From Glandiceps talaboti (lineage: Eukaryota > Hemichordata > Enteropneusta > Spengelidae), in NCBI RefSeq assembly GCF_964340395.1, contig NC_135570.1:7015322-7060321 (forward strand): a stretch of 45,000 nucleotides of DNA, read 5' to 3'. The notes below the pieces were generated by a model, which saw only the letters and a program-made list of their open reading frames with translations, did not search any database and was not told the origin of the DNA. How positions within the stretch are numbered: position 1 is the stretch's first letter; each line of letters begins with the position of its first letter. Made by a program: the position numbers and the translations under genes. Positions 1 to 14,006 of the stretch are shown piece by piece.

Positions 1-414
1 ACTGACTGACTGGCAGGTGGACAGGCAGGCAGACAGAAAGACAGGTAGACAGACATGCAGGCTGGCAGACTGACAGATTTTCAGAACAGATAAAAGTCTC
101 GCCATTAATTGATACACACACAAAACAATAGACTAGGACTGGTTTTACGATAGAGTGATGGTAGAGATAAGAAAGACATGTTAACTCTCACGTGAGAAGA
201 TAAGTGTTCATTCACTTTGATGATTTCGTGTTTTAACTAATCATACATCATTATTCATATATTCAAAATAGTATTCTCCTTGAATACATACGGTAGTCAG
301 ATGTCGCTTAGTACGAGATGTATGTAAACAGACTGAGAGAGATTGGTACTGTTACATGATAAATAGTGTCATATACAGTGTTAAAAAGTGTTCCTCTTGT
401 TCGTTCTATCTCAG
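1..414. other. Intron of gene A at the left edge
   Basis: Bases 1-80 are a degenerate (ACAG/GCAG)n tract. The rest, up to the acceptor at 414, shows no EC motif, so the preceding exon is outside the window. Confidence 0.6.
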
Positions 415-576
415 GTATATGCAATAGAGACTGAAACAGGAGAGAGGAGCGTGAGTGGTAAATCTTTAGTGATGATTAACGTGATTGATGTCAATGACAA
501 TGCACCCATATTTCTATCTGACAATTATACAGCATCGGTTTATGAAAATATAACTGAAGAAACGTTATTGACCACC
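415..576 (+). CDS. Gene A exon 1 in window (end of partial EC, first linker)
   Basis: Acceptor tctcag before 415 and donor gtaagt after 576; 54 residues, phase 0 to 0. It encodes the last strand of a partial EC repeat, the canonical linker DVNDNAPIF and the first strand of the next repeat with the YEN motif. It starts mid-domain, so earlier exons lie left of the window. Confidence 0.9.
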
Positions 577-3500
577 GTAAGTATTATACTTAAGTGTACT
601 TCTAACTATCATCGCCCTACGACGGTAAATGTGGTTGAAAATTCTACTCTGCTCAGCATACAATTTGGGACAAAATATCACAAGTAGAATTTGTGATCAA
701 AAATGTTCACCAATTTGGTAGATCAACTGACAGGTTATAACGCCAAAGCAGTTCAGGATTTTTAATAAAGCATTGAGCTTTCGATCTGTTTGGGTGGAAG
801 CATCAGAATGACAAATTCCATAGTTACAGGTGGCCACTAGGTGGCGGTATGATCGGCCGATTGTAGGTGTTATTCTATCTTTTTTGGTCATGGTTTTGTA
901 GCGTCTATATCTGATGTTGGTAGCCTACTTTATATTTTTCTTGGGAAATCACGTGGGAATTAATGAATACTGGAAATAGATGCCAAGTCGATGTTATAAT
1001 TAAAGCTAGGGGTGTTCAGCTGAGACTGAAGCTACAGTTTTGTCCCTCACAGGTTGCGATATTCCTCAATCTTCTTTCTTACACCGTCATCTGTGACGTC
1101 ACAACAAAACGCCAGATTGTGAAAAACAAGAATTCCAGCTTTTGTTTACTTGTTAGCTATTGTATCTGTGAACGTGCAAGACCAATACGTGATCGATGGA
1201 CAATCGGTGTATTTGAGTTCGCCGATGGGGGCGCTAACACTTATCATAACCTTTCTAACTTTTAGTGACGTGCAATCTGGTTCTGCAGGAATAATCGAAT
1301 TATGTCCACCACGATTGAAGAGAAATTTTATTTTTATTAAGTTGTCATGGTTATCGACCAAGATATTATCAAATTCGAAACATTCAATGTATGAACAATA
1401 TTTCTCGAAATTGAAACTTTACAGTAAAAATGTTCGTTTTTATCCTCAGGTCGAAGCAGTTGACATTGACCAAGATTTAAATGGAGAAATAGAGTACAGT
1501 ATTTGGAGTGTCACTGATAACGGAGCGGACATCTTTGAAATTAACGATACAACTGGGGATCTGTATGCTTCGGCCATGTTTGATTTCCTAGATGCAGAAA
1601 TAGTTGACAGATACGTAGTGACTGTGATGGCAAAGGATAAAGGGGAACCTCCACTGTAAGAATTTCGATTTACTAGTTTTATAATTAAACGCACAAAAGA
1701 GAAATAGTCAAGAGCTTAGCAAAAGCATAGCAGTATTTTTAGTACAAGTGTAACTTTTAAACTAAAAAAGTATATTAACATTGAAACTGTTATCAATTTT
1801 TAACAAGTCTGGGTAATTTGTTCTCTCGCGTTGGAACGTTGTATTTTACTGGTGCCGTAAAGAGAGCTAATTGTTTTACGACGTTAATTTGCTTATATAC
1901 GACATTCATAACGAGTAGATAGCAATGATTGACATTGGACAGTATCTCACATAGACTGTAAGATACGTCGTGACGTTTCGCCCTCACCGGCCTTCTCTCG
2001 GCTTGCCTGATGTTTGAGGGCGCCCCGTCACGGCGTACCTTACAGACTATATCTCACAGTAAACATAGAATGCCCAGAGAAGCGCAATCAGTAGATCCAC
2101 ATAAAATTATGTATTTGAAAATAATATTTAAGTTTTATTATCACAAGTAGGAAAATAAGGTGAACACAATAAAGATTACAGTATGAATAATACAAGCCAT
2201 CAGATCACCAAACAAGGCTAAAATAACTGTATTGGCACAGGTTCAACGAGACTGGAGAAAAAATACTCAGAATTAACTTGTGTTAAGTTGTTCAATAGAC
2301 TGATCTTTTTTCATACAATCTTCCTTTTTTAGGTTCAGCCTTACCAACGTTTTGATAAATGTTATCAATGTGAATGACGAACCGCCAAAGTTTGTTGATT
2401 CACCTTACGTTGCCACCATCAGTGAGGGCGCTATAATCGATGCATCCATCTTTCGTTTAGAGGTGAGTGTATAACCAACTGATATGTGGAAAACACTACC
2501 AAGTCGAGCATGGATGTAATATGTAAAACGTATTACTTTCAAAATGATCAAAAGACTATAAAGGCAGTATTTAATAAGATTGGAAATGGGGGATGGGAGT
2601 GGTGGGGCTGCGACGAACTAATTTGTCATTCTCATATTCAAGATATATCAGTAAAATCGATTGCACGGACAAATAAGCCAGCGATACACAAATTGTCTAT
2701 ACACAAACATATATTTGAATGACTGCTTGTGTACTGGAATGGAAAAAACTTTAAACTTTTACTTTCCATTTATTTACTGTGAGGTTGACCAACATCATAT
2801 TATAGCATTCCCTTAATTTGATATTTAATATTTCAGGCCGTTGATGCTGATGGAGACGAGCTTACATTCTCCTTTCAAAATGGTAGAAATGTATCTGACG
2901 ACAGAGTTTTCAGCATGGACGCTATGACGTAAGAATTATTCTATTGTCCCTCGAAACTATGTATTATAGACAATGTAGCAGTATACATATTTGAGAAATT
3001 ACAAAACATTCCACGGTTAAAATCATAACTTATTTATTATATAAGGACTGAGAACACCACTATTAATATAAAAAGATCCATGCATACTCTATTCAGCTCA
3101 GTATTCTTCAAGAACTCATATATCATTCAATTTAACGATATTCTCCTTTTGAAATGAGATTTTATTTACATTTTATATTTTAGGGGTGAAATTCGTATAC
3201 TTTCCTTGTTAGACCGGGAAGCACAAGACCAACATAACGTCACCGTAAAAGTCGGTGATGAGAATCCCGACCACGTGAGTCCTTATAATCTCAATTAATT
3301 CAAAGTTTGACGTCTGGTATTATCTGACTTTATCTAGAAAAGTCACAAAATATTGTATTACTGACAACTGTGTAACAATAGAATAAACTTTCCAACTAGT
3401 GAATAGATAATAACAGACTTAAATACATACAGAGACAAACAAGACAACAACCAACACATTATTCACTTGCTATGCTGCTGGTGACATTACATATGTGTCT

Positions 3501-5590
3501 ATTTGTGGGGTTTTATCGATTTTCTTATTATTTTCTGTGAGTAAGCTCAAACTTTGTAATTTTTTGTAAAAAATTTATATTTATGATTTCCAAAACGAGA
3601 GCATCTGGCAAAGCGTAGTCATGAAGAAGAAGGGCCGGCTATGGTCTCTTTGTGATGTGTAATGTTGTAGGATTGGTCACATCTTGACCACTAATGATAA
3701 TTCCGTATTACCTATAATAAACACATCAATACAGATGATGATATCTAAAATCGCCATCTACATTTGGGAGTCTCCGCTGTGGCCCACATTGCATCATGTG
3801 AGTCGGTAGAAATGTTTATGCAATGGTTGAACAATGAATATTCATGAGATTTTTTACTGAAGATGATAGGCTCATAGCTCATATTCATGTCCCCTTGAGC
3901 CTATTATCTTCAGTGCAATCGTCATAAATATTCATTGTCCAACCAGTGCATACACATTTCTGCTGACTCCCATGATGCAATGTGGCCCACAGCAAATATC
4001 CCAAATAGAGTACAACTTCAACTTGACGTTTCTCTGAAATTGCATGTAATGTAGGTGATGTAAAACCATGGCATGACTCTCAAGAACCCAACGTCTATAA
4101 ATATTGCCTTCAATTCCTGGAGTGGCGTTCTCCTCTAACTAGGTTCAAATGTCAGCAAGTGGTTGAATTCCCCAAAATTACCAAAAAGTGAAAATATTAC
4201 TGGCATATTTCATGTTTGCAGATTGATATATCATACCTACTTATCGATGTTACTGATATTAACGACAACAATCCTAATGTGACTGCTAACAAACTAGTTA
4301 TCGACGTCTTAGAAGAACAGGAGATTGGAAATAATGTCACAACAGTTTCGGTAAGTGACGAAGGGCTAAGAGTAATGTGAAAAACTCTCACTTGATGCAA
4401 ATTATTAATTGATATATATACAATTTCAATATAAAAAACAGGGGTCATCCTAAGATCGTTTGGGGTCAAAACGATACCAAAATTAATAATTTAAATTATG
4501 CCATTTTAGAATCCAATATGGCCGCCAAATACTGTGTCAACTCTATGGGAAATAAAAGATTGTTGATATCCTTGACACCAAGACAATATTGAACTCCCAG
4601 TTGTTTCAAAAAAGACCAGGAACAAAGCTTTGAAATGGAAAAGTTTGGAGATAGATTTGATTTTCATGGATATTGATCCCAGGTCGCAATGTACTCTTTT
4701 TTGTGTATATTTCTAAATTGACAAAAATTCTTTTATGTATATTTCATCAGGCCTTCGATATTGATGAAGGGTCGAATGCTATGTTTACTTTCAAGATTGC
4801 CGACAGCATGAACGAGTAAGTGACTTAATAGTATTCGTTCCATTAACATTGTGTAAGATCAGATGTCAGGATAGTCTGCGGTATGCTGTGACGGGCGCCC
4901 TCACACGTACACATCGGTCAACGGGCCCTCTCCGGTGAGGGCGGAACGACAAGCGGTATCTCATACAGTCTAATGTCAAGAATGACGTAAATATTTTGCT
5001 TTACGTTTCTTGCGTTTAGAATGCCACATTATGTATATCATAACGAGCAGGGGTTCTATACACAAAAACATAACCTTTCTCGAATGAATAAAATGCCACA
5101 GACTTTTATCAAAGGATTACTATTTGGTTTTTTTAAAGGAATTTCACTGTCGTTTCTGATCTTGGTACGCCTGATGAAGGCTTTGTGAAAACTGCAAGTC
5201 GTCTTGACAGAGAATTCCAGGCTGTCTACGAAGTGTACGTTCTTGCGGTTGATGAAGGTAGAAGTCCTAGGACAGGTCAAGTAATGTTGACCGTGAACTT
5301 GCAAGATGTCAACGACAATGCACCACAGTTTGAACAGAGTGTGTACGAGGCCACAGCTCCAGAAGGTGTTGTTGGTTATCACGTGTTAACGGTGAAGGTG
5401 AATAATCAAGTTTTGAAGTTATCCATGCAAATATCTCAACGTACAGTACAGGCAATTTTGTCACAATGTTGAACCCACGACAGCTTAATTGTAACAGTCT
5501 GTGCCGTGATGTATAACTTATCAACGTCTGTGTAATCTCGGATAGTGTAGTGCCGCTGAGCACGATTTTAATAAGTCGAATTTAATTTTC

Positions 5591-5681
<91 letters not shown>

Positions 5682-8600
5682 ACGTGTACGTGTAGCAATA
5701 TAGTACGTCAAAACATATAGTTATTGTCGTTTATATCTTGTTTTTTGTTTTCTTCTGCTGAGAGATATTTCAGCCTTAAACCCAATCTCCCTCCTTTACC
5801 AAACGACACACAGAAAAACTCGGCATGTTAGTGACCGATCAGAACTAATCATTAAAGATTTCAAGAAAATGGTCAAAATATCATTGCCATAGTTTCACGT
5901 GATTTTTTATATCCTCTACTAGGCAACTGACGCAGACGAAGAGGGGAATAACACTGTTATCAAATACGCCATCATTGAGCAAAACAACACTGATTACGAC
6001 ATCTTTGACATTGAGCAAGATACTGGTAATCTAATAATTAATACGGCTATCAAGATAGAAGACTATGGTACAAATGTTACAGTGGTTCTAGAGGCGTATA
6101 ACACAAGGGAATACTACTTTAGCAATATTGTAAATGGTACTACTACAGTGATTGTTACACTGCAGGTAAACATTTGTGTTCTACATGCAAGCTTAGTTGA
6201 ACTCGTTCGAACATAAAATTTGGTATTTATACCATGTTCGCTCTACTTCACGACAACCCACGTCTACACAATCAATTCTACGAAATTTTCCATTAGTCTT
6301 CCCGATTTATCATATCTTGCACATGGATAATATCCAAACATTTTCATTGTCTGCTTGAAATTGAGAACCAGTCAAGGTTTTATCATCACTTCGATTCAAG
6401 GAAGACCCCTAGGCCATTCGTAATTTCCTGGGCTGAACAAAAAAACTCTAAGTGTACAGTAGATAATAAGAAATAACAAGATGATCAGTTTGATATATAC
6501 TGCTGAAAACTTTTAAGTCAGCTGATACCTGAAATGGTAGATAAGATAATCGTCATGTCTAACGCCCATTTGATTCAAGTAATTTTTCCAAAAAACTACT
6601 CTCTATAACTTAATCTTAAACCTGCTCGATTTACCTCCCAAGGAAACCAACGCTACCAACCTATACGACCCGTATTTCAACAGTACACGGTACACGATGA
6701 GTACAGAGGAAAATGACCACACTGGCCATGTGGACGATGTCAACATCGGTCAGGTGTTCGCCAAGGATGACGACATCGATAGTGACGTCATAGAGTATGG
6801 AATTTTGTATGGGAACGAGGATAATCAATTCAACATTTCAGAGGTGAGATACAGTAACTGTGATGAATTTTATTGAGGGAAGTGTATTGTTCAGTATGAC
6901 GTCATTTCGCTTTCATTCTAGTCTCTGATTTGTATTAAAATAAATTTAGTCATGTTCACCCTTTTGCAGCCATATCACTGATTTCATTTCTGTTTTCAAA
7001 GAATGTATTTGTATAATTTCAGGATGGCGTTATCACCACGAATGGCACAATTGACCGCGAAACCAAGGCATCACATTCACTCTTTATTTTCGCAGAAGAC
7101 AGTGGTTTACCACCGAGAAGAGTGAGTACATATATTTTCTGATCAGTGTTTAAATTTATGCGTTATCTATACTGAAATATTTGCTACACGGCTAGTAAGA
7201 ATCTTTTACTCGTGATACATGTACATAGAGGAAGGGGTGGGGATAACGTACAGTTTGTGAAAAATTTACCAAGTTTAAATTACAACCTACACATACGAGA
7301 ACGCCTTAAATAAGTTGTAGTCGTGACGTTATTACCAGCGTAACAAGTTCTGGGATGGATGGATGTTTGTTTCTGATTACATTTCTCACATGCCTTTAAG
7401 TCATTAAAAGTAGGTAAAACCATCCTCTATATAATCACAACGATGCCAAAACATACATTTATGACGTACAAATGTACATAAATCAAAAACTTACTCCAAC
7501 ATTAGTTTTGATGAAAATTCAAAAATTATATGTTGAAGTCACCAAGTATGGAACATTGCCTTACACATGAATGCTCTATAGCCAGGATTTCTTACTCTAA
7601 TAATTACCAACTTGGGTAGGCTCTATCACATGTATCATATTTTCCAAGAAATACAGTACATGTAGGTATAGAAATGGTCCCTCTATCTATGCGATAAAGG
7701 GACTGTGATAAAGAATAACACATTCTGCCTTCGGAAGTTCTGTTTTACCACCTTTAAATGAATATTCAAAGTAAATTCATGTTCAATGTTTTCTTTGCAG
7801 GGAGTAAGTCTCGTCGAAATTGAAATTGAAGATGTCAATGATAATCTCCCTGTGTTTGAGAAGCCATTTTACAATGTTTCAGTAGCTGAGGGTACTAGTG
7901 GTAAAACCATAGTAACCGTAAAGGTTAGTATATCCACACTGACAAACATATTCATTTTTGTCTCTGGTGGAAAAACTGTGAAGTATTGCCACCATCTAAT
8001 TACTTACAGGAGAAATGAAGATGCCTAAGTGTTTCACTCGTGTGTCAAGATGTGTTAACCCCTCCACACGCACACGCACACGCACACGCACACGCACACG
8101 CACACGCACACGCACACGCACGTCAAATGCAAACGAAATATTTTCATGTGCACACAGTGGGGATGTTGAAGCAGACAACTTACTTAACATGTTCATTATC
8201 AGTTGGAAAGTAAACGAAATAATCCATTAAAATCATCAAGAATCCAGGTATAACATTTCGGCAGAATTCTGTTTCTGAGTCTGGGACAGTCATAATAGAT
8301 CTGTGCCAGGGTAATGACCATTAAGTGTCTGTGCACAACGCGGCAAAAGTGCTAAATAGAAAAAATATACATAATTATTTTGAACTGCTATAACTGACTC
8401 TAACGCTTCATTCAATATAAATTTCGAGACATTTATTATTTGTTCCTAGGCAACTGATAAAGATATTGGTGTCAATAAAATGACTTTATACGCATTTACC
8501 GACAACCATGATGACCATACAGACTTCAACCTCGACTCCATCACCGGTGATATTTCCTTACGTCAACCAATCTACAGAAATGAGTCGGGAGTTTCTCTTG

Positions 8601-10572
8601 ACTTGGAAGTCGTGGCTTACAACAATGTCCCGTATGTAGGGGAGTCAACCACAAACAACACTGTAATGGTGTATGTCATCATAGAGGTGAGATGAAATGA
8701 AATGTCTGTAAACAGTGCTATCGTATCAGTGAACTATTCTCGAGTTAGTTCTGTCAGATATCTATATATCTGTTTCTGAAACCCATTACCTGACAGTCGT
8801 CTTTACAGCTACAGGAGATTTCGTTTTAGCTTTCAAAATTAGTGTCATTATTTATCAAGACCAGTGAAACTAATCACCAGATTAGAGATAGACACAATAA
8901 AGATAACACGAAAACATCCCGTACAGAGTGTCTCTGTTGTATTTTGTTGCATTTGTATTTGCTTTTGTTATCATTAATGTGTGCTATCTTTATTTATTGT
9001 GTCTATCTCAACATGAAACCATGTGATCGGTCTCTCTGATCTTAATACATGTTTAATAGCATTTGCAAGCTAAGACGAAATACCCTGTAATAGTATGGCA
9101 TCGAATATGGTAACATTTAACGGTGTAGATCACTGTACGGTATCATTACACACCACACGTTTAACACTTTAACACATAGAACTGATAGAAAACAATGCCC
9201 ATCTTGTTTTTGTAGTATTCTTACTAACTACATGTATTTGTTATTTTCCACACAGGGACCATGTAACAAAGAAGATCCTTACTTCAACCATACAACGCAC
9301 ACTTGCTCGGTGCTTGAAAATGATGACGACCCAACAACCATCGGTACATTTGTGTGTGATATCAAAGCCTACGATCCCGACACGGGATTCCTTATTCAAA
9401 ATTTTGAAATTCCGTATGGTGCTGCTGGAAAATTTAACATCACAAACGTATGTAGTTATTCGATTCTGATAGCTATATTGTTTCGTAGTTTTTCGTTGTT
9501 TTTTAAAAAGCTGAACATAGCCACTAAATCTACAAATCATCTAATTAGCTGAGTCACCGTCTACACTACTAATTAGTTAATTAGTATATATACATTAATA
9601 AGTATATATACAAATTACAAGTAAATAATGCTAACTGTTATACCAAGATGTTTTTTTTAACAGCAGAAGAAAGCAAGCTGTGTAGGAACTAAAGTCAGAA
9701 CGCTTTGCAATAGTTGATTTTGTCTATTCCTTACAGAGGGTGATTTATATACATTGTAATACAATAGGGAACTTGCAAACCCGCCATGTTGAATGTTGCA
9801 TCATGGGAAATGTGATAATAAATACTAATAAATTAGCATTGTAAACAATATTGTTACATTGTTTATAACCAGGTATGATCAATTCATAGTCACCCTGATC
9901 TTTGTGGGAGGTTAATTTTATCAGTAGCTCCAGATTAGGTATTACGATAACCACAGATAATCCCATAGTCCTTTGCGTTTGAGCATGCTCAGTTTGGATT
10001 GCAAGTTGTTCGTGATGTGTCTGTCTCTCGTGGAGTGGCGGGGTTATATACAATTATTGTTCTATTCTGTATTTCCATTTTCCATATGTAGGCTATGCAT
10101 GTCTGTATCTGTCTACCTATATCACGTTCATTCACTATTTTTTAGTTCCTCTATCTGTATATTCTCGACGTGGAACATACGGGTATTTAAGTTTTCCAAA
10201 AACATGGGACTCCCCAAAACACCTATCAGAGACAAATTCGAAAAGCGACTGTACCATTGGCAGATCTAATCTTGCTAGTGGTAAGAACAATGTTCTCTGA
10301 TAGAAGATTGTTGCAAAGAAATTGTTGACTTTCACAGCAGTTTAGTTTATTTTACCACAGTTGCATATTCCCCTCACCTGAAGGCGATGTCACGGGATAA
10401 TTACCCGATGAATACTAATTACTGTAATCATTTATTTTCTAGGAAGGTAATATTACAACAGCTGGTGTTATTGATAGAGAAATGCAAGATGTGTACACTG
10501 TCATGGTGAAAGGAATTGATGATGGTTTACCAAACACACGCCAGGTAAATGAAATGTATATATAAAGTGTAG

Positions 10573-10638
<66 letters not shown>

Positions 10639-13600
10639 TTGTGATCAGTTTATAGAATGATATTAGAATATATGGAATAACTGGGCAGTCGTAAAATGAC
10701 ACTCTCGAGACGAGAGAAAAGTGAAACAATATATATTGTACTATTTAGTCAATAAGGTTTAAGGCTGTCGATAAAACTTAAGACCGTTGTTACAAAATGT
10801 TGTGAAAATCCAAGATATCATGCCAATATCTTGATCAAAAACACGTACATTAGTAGTAGTTGTGATTTTATCAACAGAAGCTAACGACATGGACTTATTA
10901 CCGTCTATTAATTACAACTATCGGCTACGACCTTTCGCCATTAGAGGGCGCTGTCAATTGCAACGGCCATTTTTTTAATTTGTCACTTATGAGAGGGACA
11001 TTCATTGAAAATAACAGCTAACGTATGTCTCACGTGTCCTTTGTAGCACGTTCTTCAAATTACAATCTTGAATATTTGGCTTATGTTTATAGATTTTTAG
11101 TGCTGTCTGATATCAAAATTATAAATACATATTAGTACGAATATGTTTTTAATGGTTCATGTTTTTTCATTCTCCTTAGTCTGTAACCGAAGTCATTATT
11201 ACAATCCTTGATGTAAACGACAACAAACCTGATTTTGATATGACGTCCTACAGCGGTGAGATTGAAGAAAATGCTGATATTGGCAGTCCAGTGCTTATTG
11301 TATGTAGGATAATCAAAATATATCGAAACATGCTGTCTTGTGTTTATATTTTTCGGGCTGTTTTGTGTTGTGTTGTGTTGTGTTGTGTTGTGTTGTGTTG
11401 TGTTGTGTTGTGTTGTGTTGTGTTGTGTTGTGTTGTGTTGTGTTGTGTTGTGTTGTGTTGTGCTGTGTCGTGTCGTGTCGTGTCGTGTCGTGTCGTGTAG
11501 TATTGAGTTGTACTGTGATGTGTTGTGTTGTGTATATAATATTGTTGTAGTGTAGCCGACATCTTCTAAGAGTGTTCTTTAGTGACATTTATCATTATTG
11601 TGTCAAATGTTGTGATGAATTATGTCGTTATATGTTGTTATACCAGGACAGTCGTACTTGTTATAAGATATATATATGAGTGGGAAATTGATTAATTAAA
11701 AAGACCCACAGTGTGTTTACCCCAATTAAATTTGAGTAGGTTTCCATTACAGTGAAGTGTGATGTAGTGAATAATGTGAAATGACATACAAAGTGAGTGT
11801 GGTAAAGCCACTCTGGTAAAGTAATTAGATATGTGTGGAATTAAAACATATTGGTGTTAATTGAGGGTGTTAAAACGCATTATATTTCTTTGTGATTATC
11901 TATTAACATTACTATTTAAATCCATTCAAATTAGGTTCCTGAGATTATGGTGACCGATAATGACACTGGAATCAATTCTGAAATTTACCTTGCTTTGAGT
12001 GGTGATGGCAGCCAATATTTTGAAGTTGACCTTGAGAGTGGCATCTTTGCCAGAGTTACAGTTAAGAATGGAACTAGCCTGAATAGAGAGACAACACAGA
12101 ACTTCACACTTATGGTAAGTCAGGCCCTGTCTGTCTGTCTCTTCCCTCTCCCTCCCTCTCTCTCCCTCCCTCCCTCCCTCCCTTCCTCTATGTAGGTTGA
12201 ATAAACTGCCATGTCCTACCTTAATGCCCTATTGCTGACATCATGTACGCTACTTGTTTTACCAGGGTCAAGTTCGACTAGGTCATCACCACATCATATG
12301 ACCTTTGCCATCTCCATCCCCAGTCTATTCCACTAGTCCTAACAGGTTCACCTGTTACAATAATGGCAATGATGATGATTATGATGATATATACATATAT
12401 TATAAGTTTCTACATATATAATGACAGTTCATATATATATATATAAACAGTTCCAACTCGAAGGATGTATAAATGGCCCATTTATTTTGAGTTAGGCAAA
12501 TTATCTAAAGTACTGTTTTCTTTCTTTTTTTCATAGATTGAAGCCAGTAATTTCGATAATTCCATGACTACCGCTGTACCACTTATTATAACGCTTCTGG
12601 ATCTGAACGACAACGCACCAGTGTTTAATTTAAACACAGATATATTCGAAGTCGTTGAAAATGAGACACTTGGTCATCATGTTGCCTATATCAACGCTAG
12701 CGACGACGACGCAGAAGATAGAAATAATGGTATCCAATATTTCTTTGTTGATGGAGACTACGGTCAGTTTGCAATCGACCGGAATACAGGTAGGGTGTAG
12801 TACACGAATGATTTCCAGTCTTTTAGAACATGACAGGTTCGAATCGTGAAATGAACGTTGTCATAGAAACCATGTCGTGTTCAGTAGGTTACAAATCACC
12901 ATATACAATAATAACTACGTGATACTCAAGATGTAAGAATTATTTGGTTTCCTGACCTCTCGATTTTGTACATTTAAATGAATAATTCCCTTAAATAGTT
13001 CGTTCAATCAATGTAAATACGAATAACACAAGAAACCGTGTCACTGTGAGCTGAAGACGATTTGCTACAAAGCATTATGTCAAGAATATTTGACCGCTTC
13101 AGAAAAATAAGAAAATAGGGAAATCAGGGCGAGTCTGACCGTATTAATTCATATTTTGAGCACCACGTGACCAATAACATAGACGGGAGTTGTTGTGAGG
13201 TGGCACGACCAGGGTATATAAATCCCATATCATTTCATCGAACGCGTATAACTTGGCTCGCACGTGGTATATTTCATAGTAGGGGACACACTGTGAAAAC
13301 TACATTGTAAACATCTCATGGAATCAATTTAAATCGGAAAATCAGATTTTGTAAGCTGGAACATTTCAGTTTATGTCCCCTCCTCCTAGTTTTTAACTTC
13401 GTGCTTGTTTTTTTTTGTACAAAGGGGAAATAACTGTCGCCGACACCTTGTACGGAAATATAACTGGACGTTATACGTATGTTATATCTGTAATGGCATA
13501 TAATTCAGGCACAGACCGAGATCAGGAAACTACTACCACTATTACCATCAACATTGGAGACTACTACAATGTTCCACCATTTTTCCCGGAAATTGCCTAC

Positions 13601-13968
13601 TCAGCGAGTATCTATGAAGATGCTGATGAAGGGGACTTTGTAGTGACTGTAACTGCGATAGACTACAATTCTGGGAGTAATGGTGAATTGACGTATTCCA
13701 TCTCAACTCAAGGTAGGCATAAGCATAGACGTTTATACACATTAATACGTACTGTATTAATTTTTTAAGTTCTACACAATTGTACCTTCATCTATCTGCT
13801 AATACAACCTGCGAAAAAACACCGCTTGAATCCCCTTATACCTTCATGCTTGAATGAAGTGAGCCAAGGGAAGACTTTACGCAAAGACATAATTAGGTAA
13901 ACACAACAATACAACTGAATCAATACAAAAACAACAACAGGTGCCTTTGATGTAGGTTCACGCTTACA

Positions 13969-14006
<38 letters not shown>

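Noticed and set aside
1150-1449. Open frame upstream of exon 2 that could be read as a longer exon
   Set aside because: No EC motifs; a good acceptor at 1449 and exact domain continuity from exon 1 show it is intron.
12825-12850. GGTTCGAATCG, resembling a tRNA B box
   Set aside because: No A box and no cloverleaf pairing nearby.
13136-13290. Intron segment with CACGTG, CCAAT and a TATATAAAT box, like an internal promoter
   Set aside because: No downstream start exon or initiator was found; short motifs of this kind are expected by chance in AT-rich introns.
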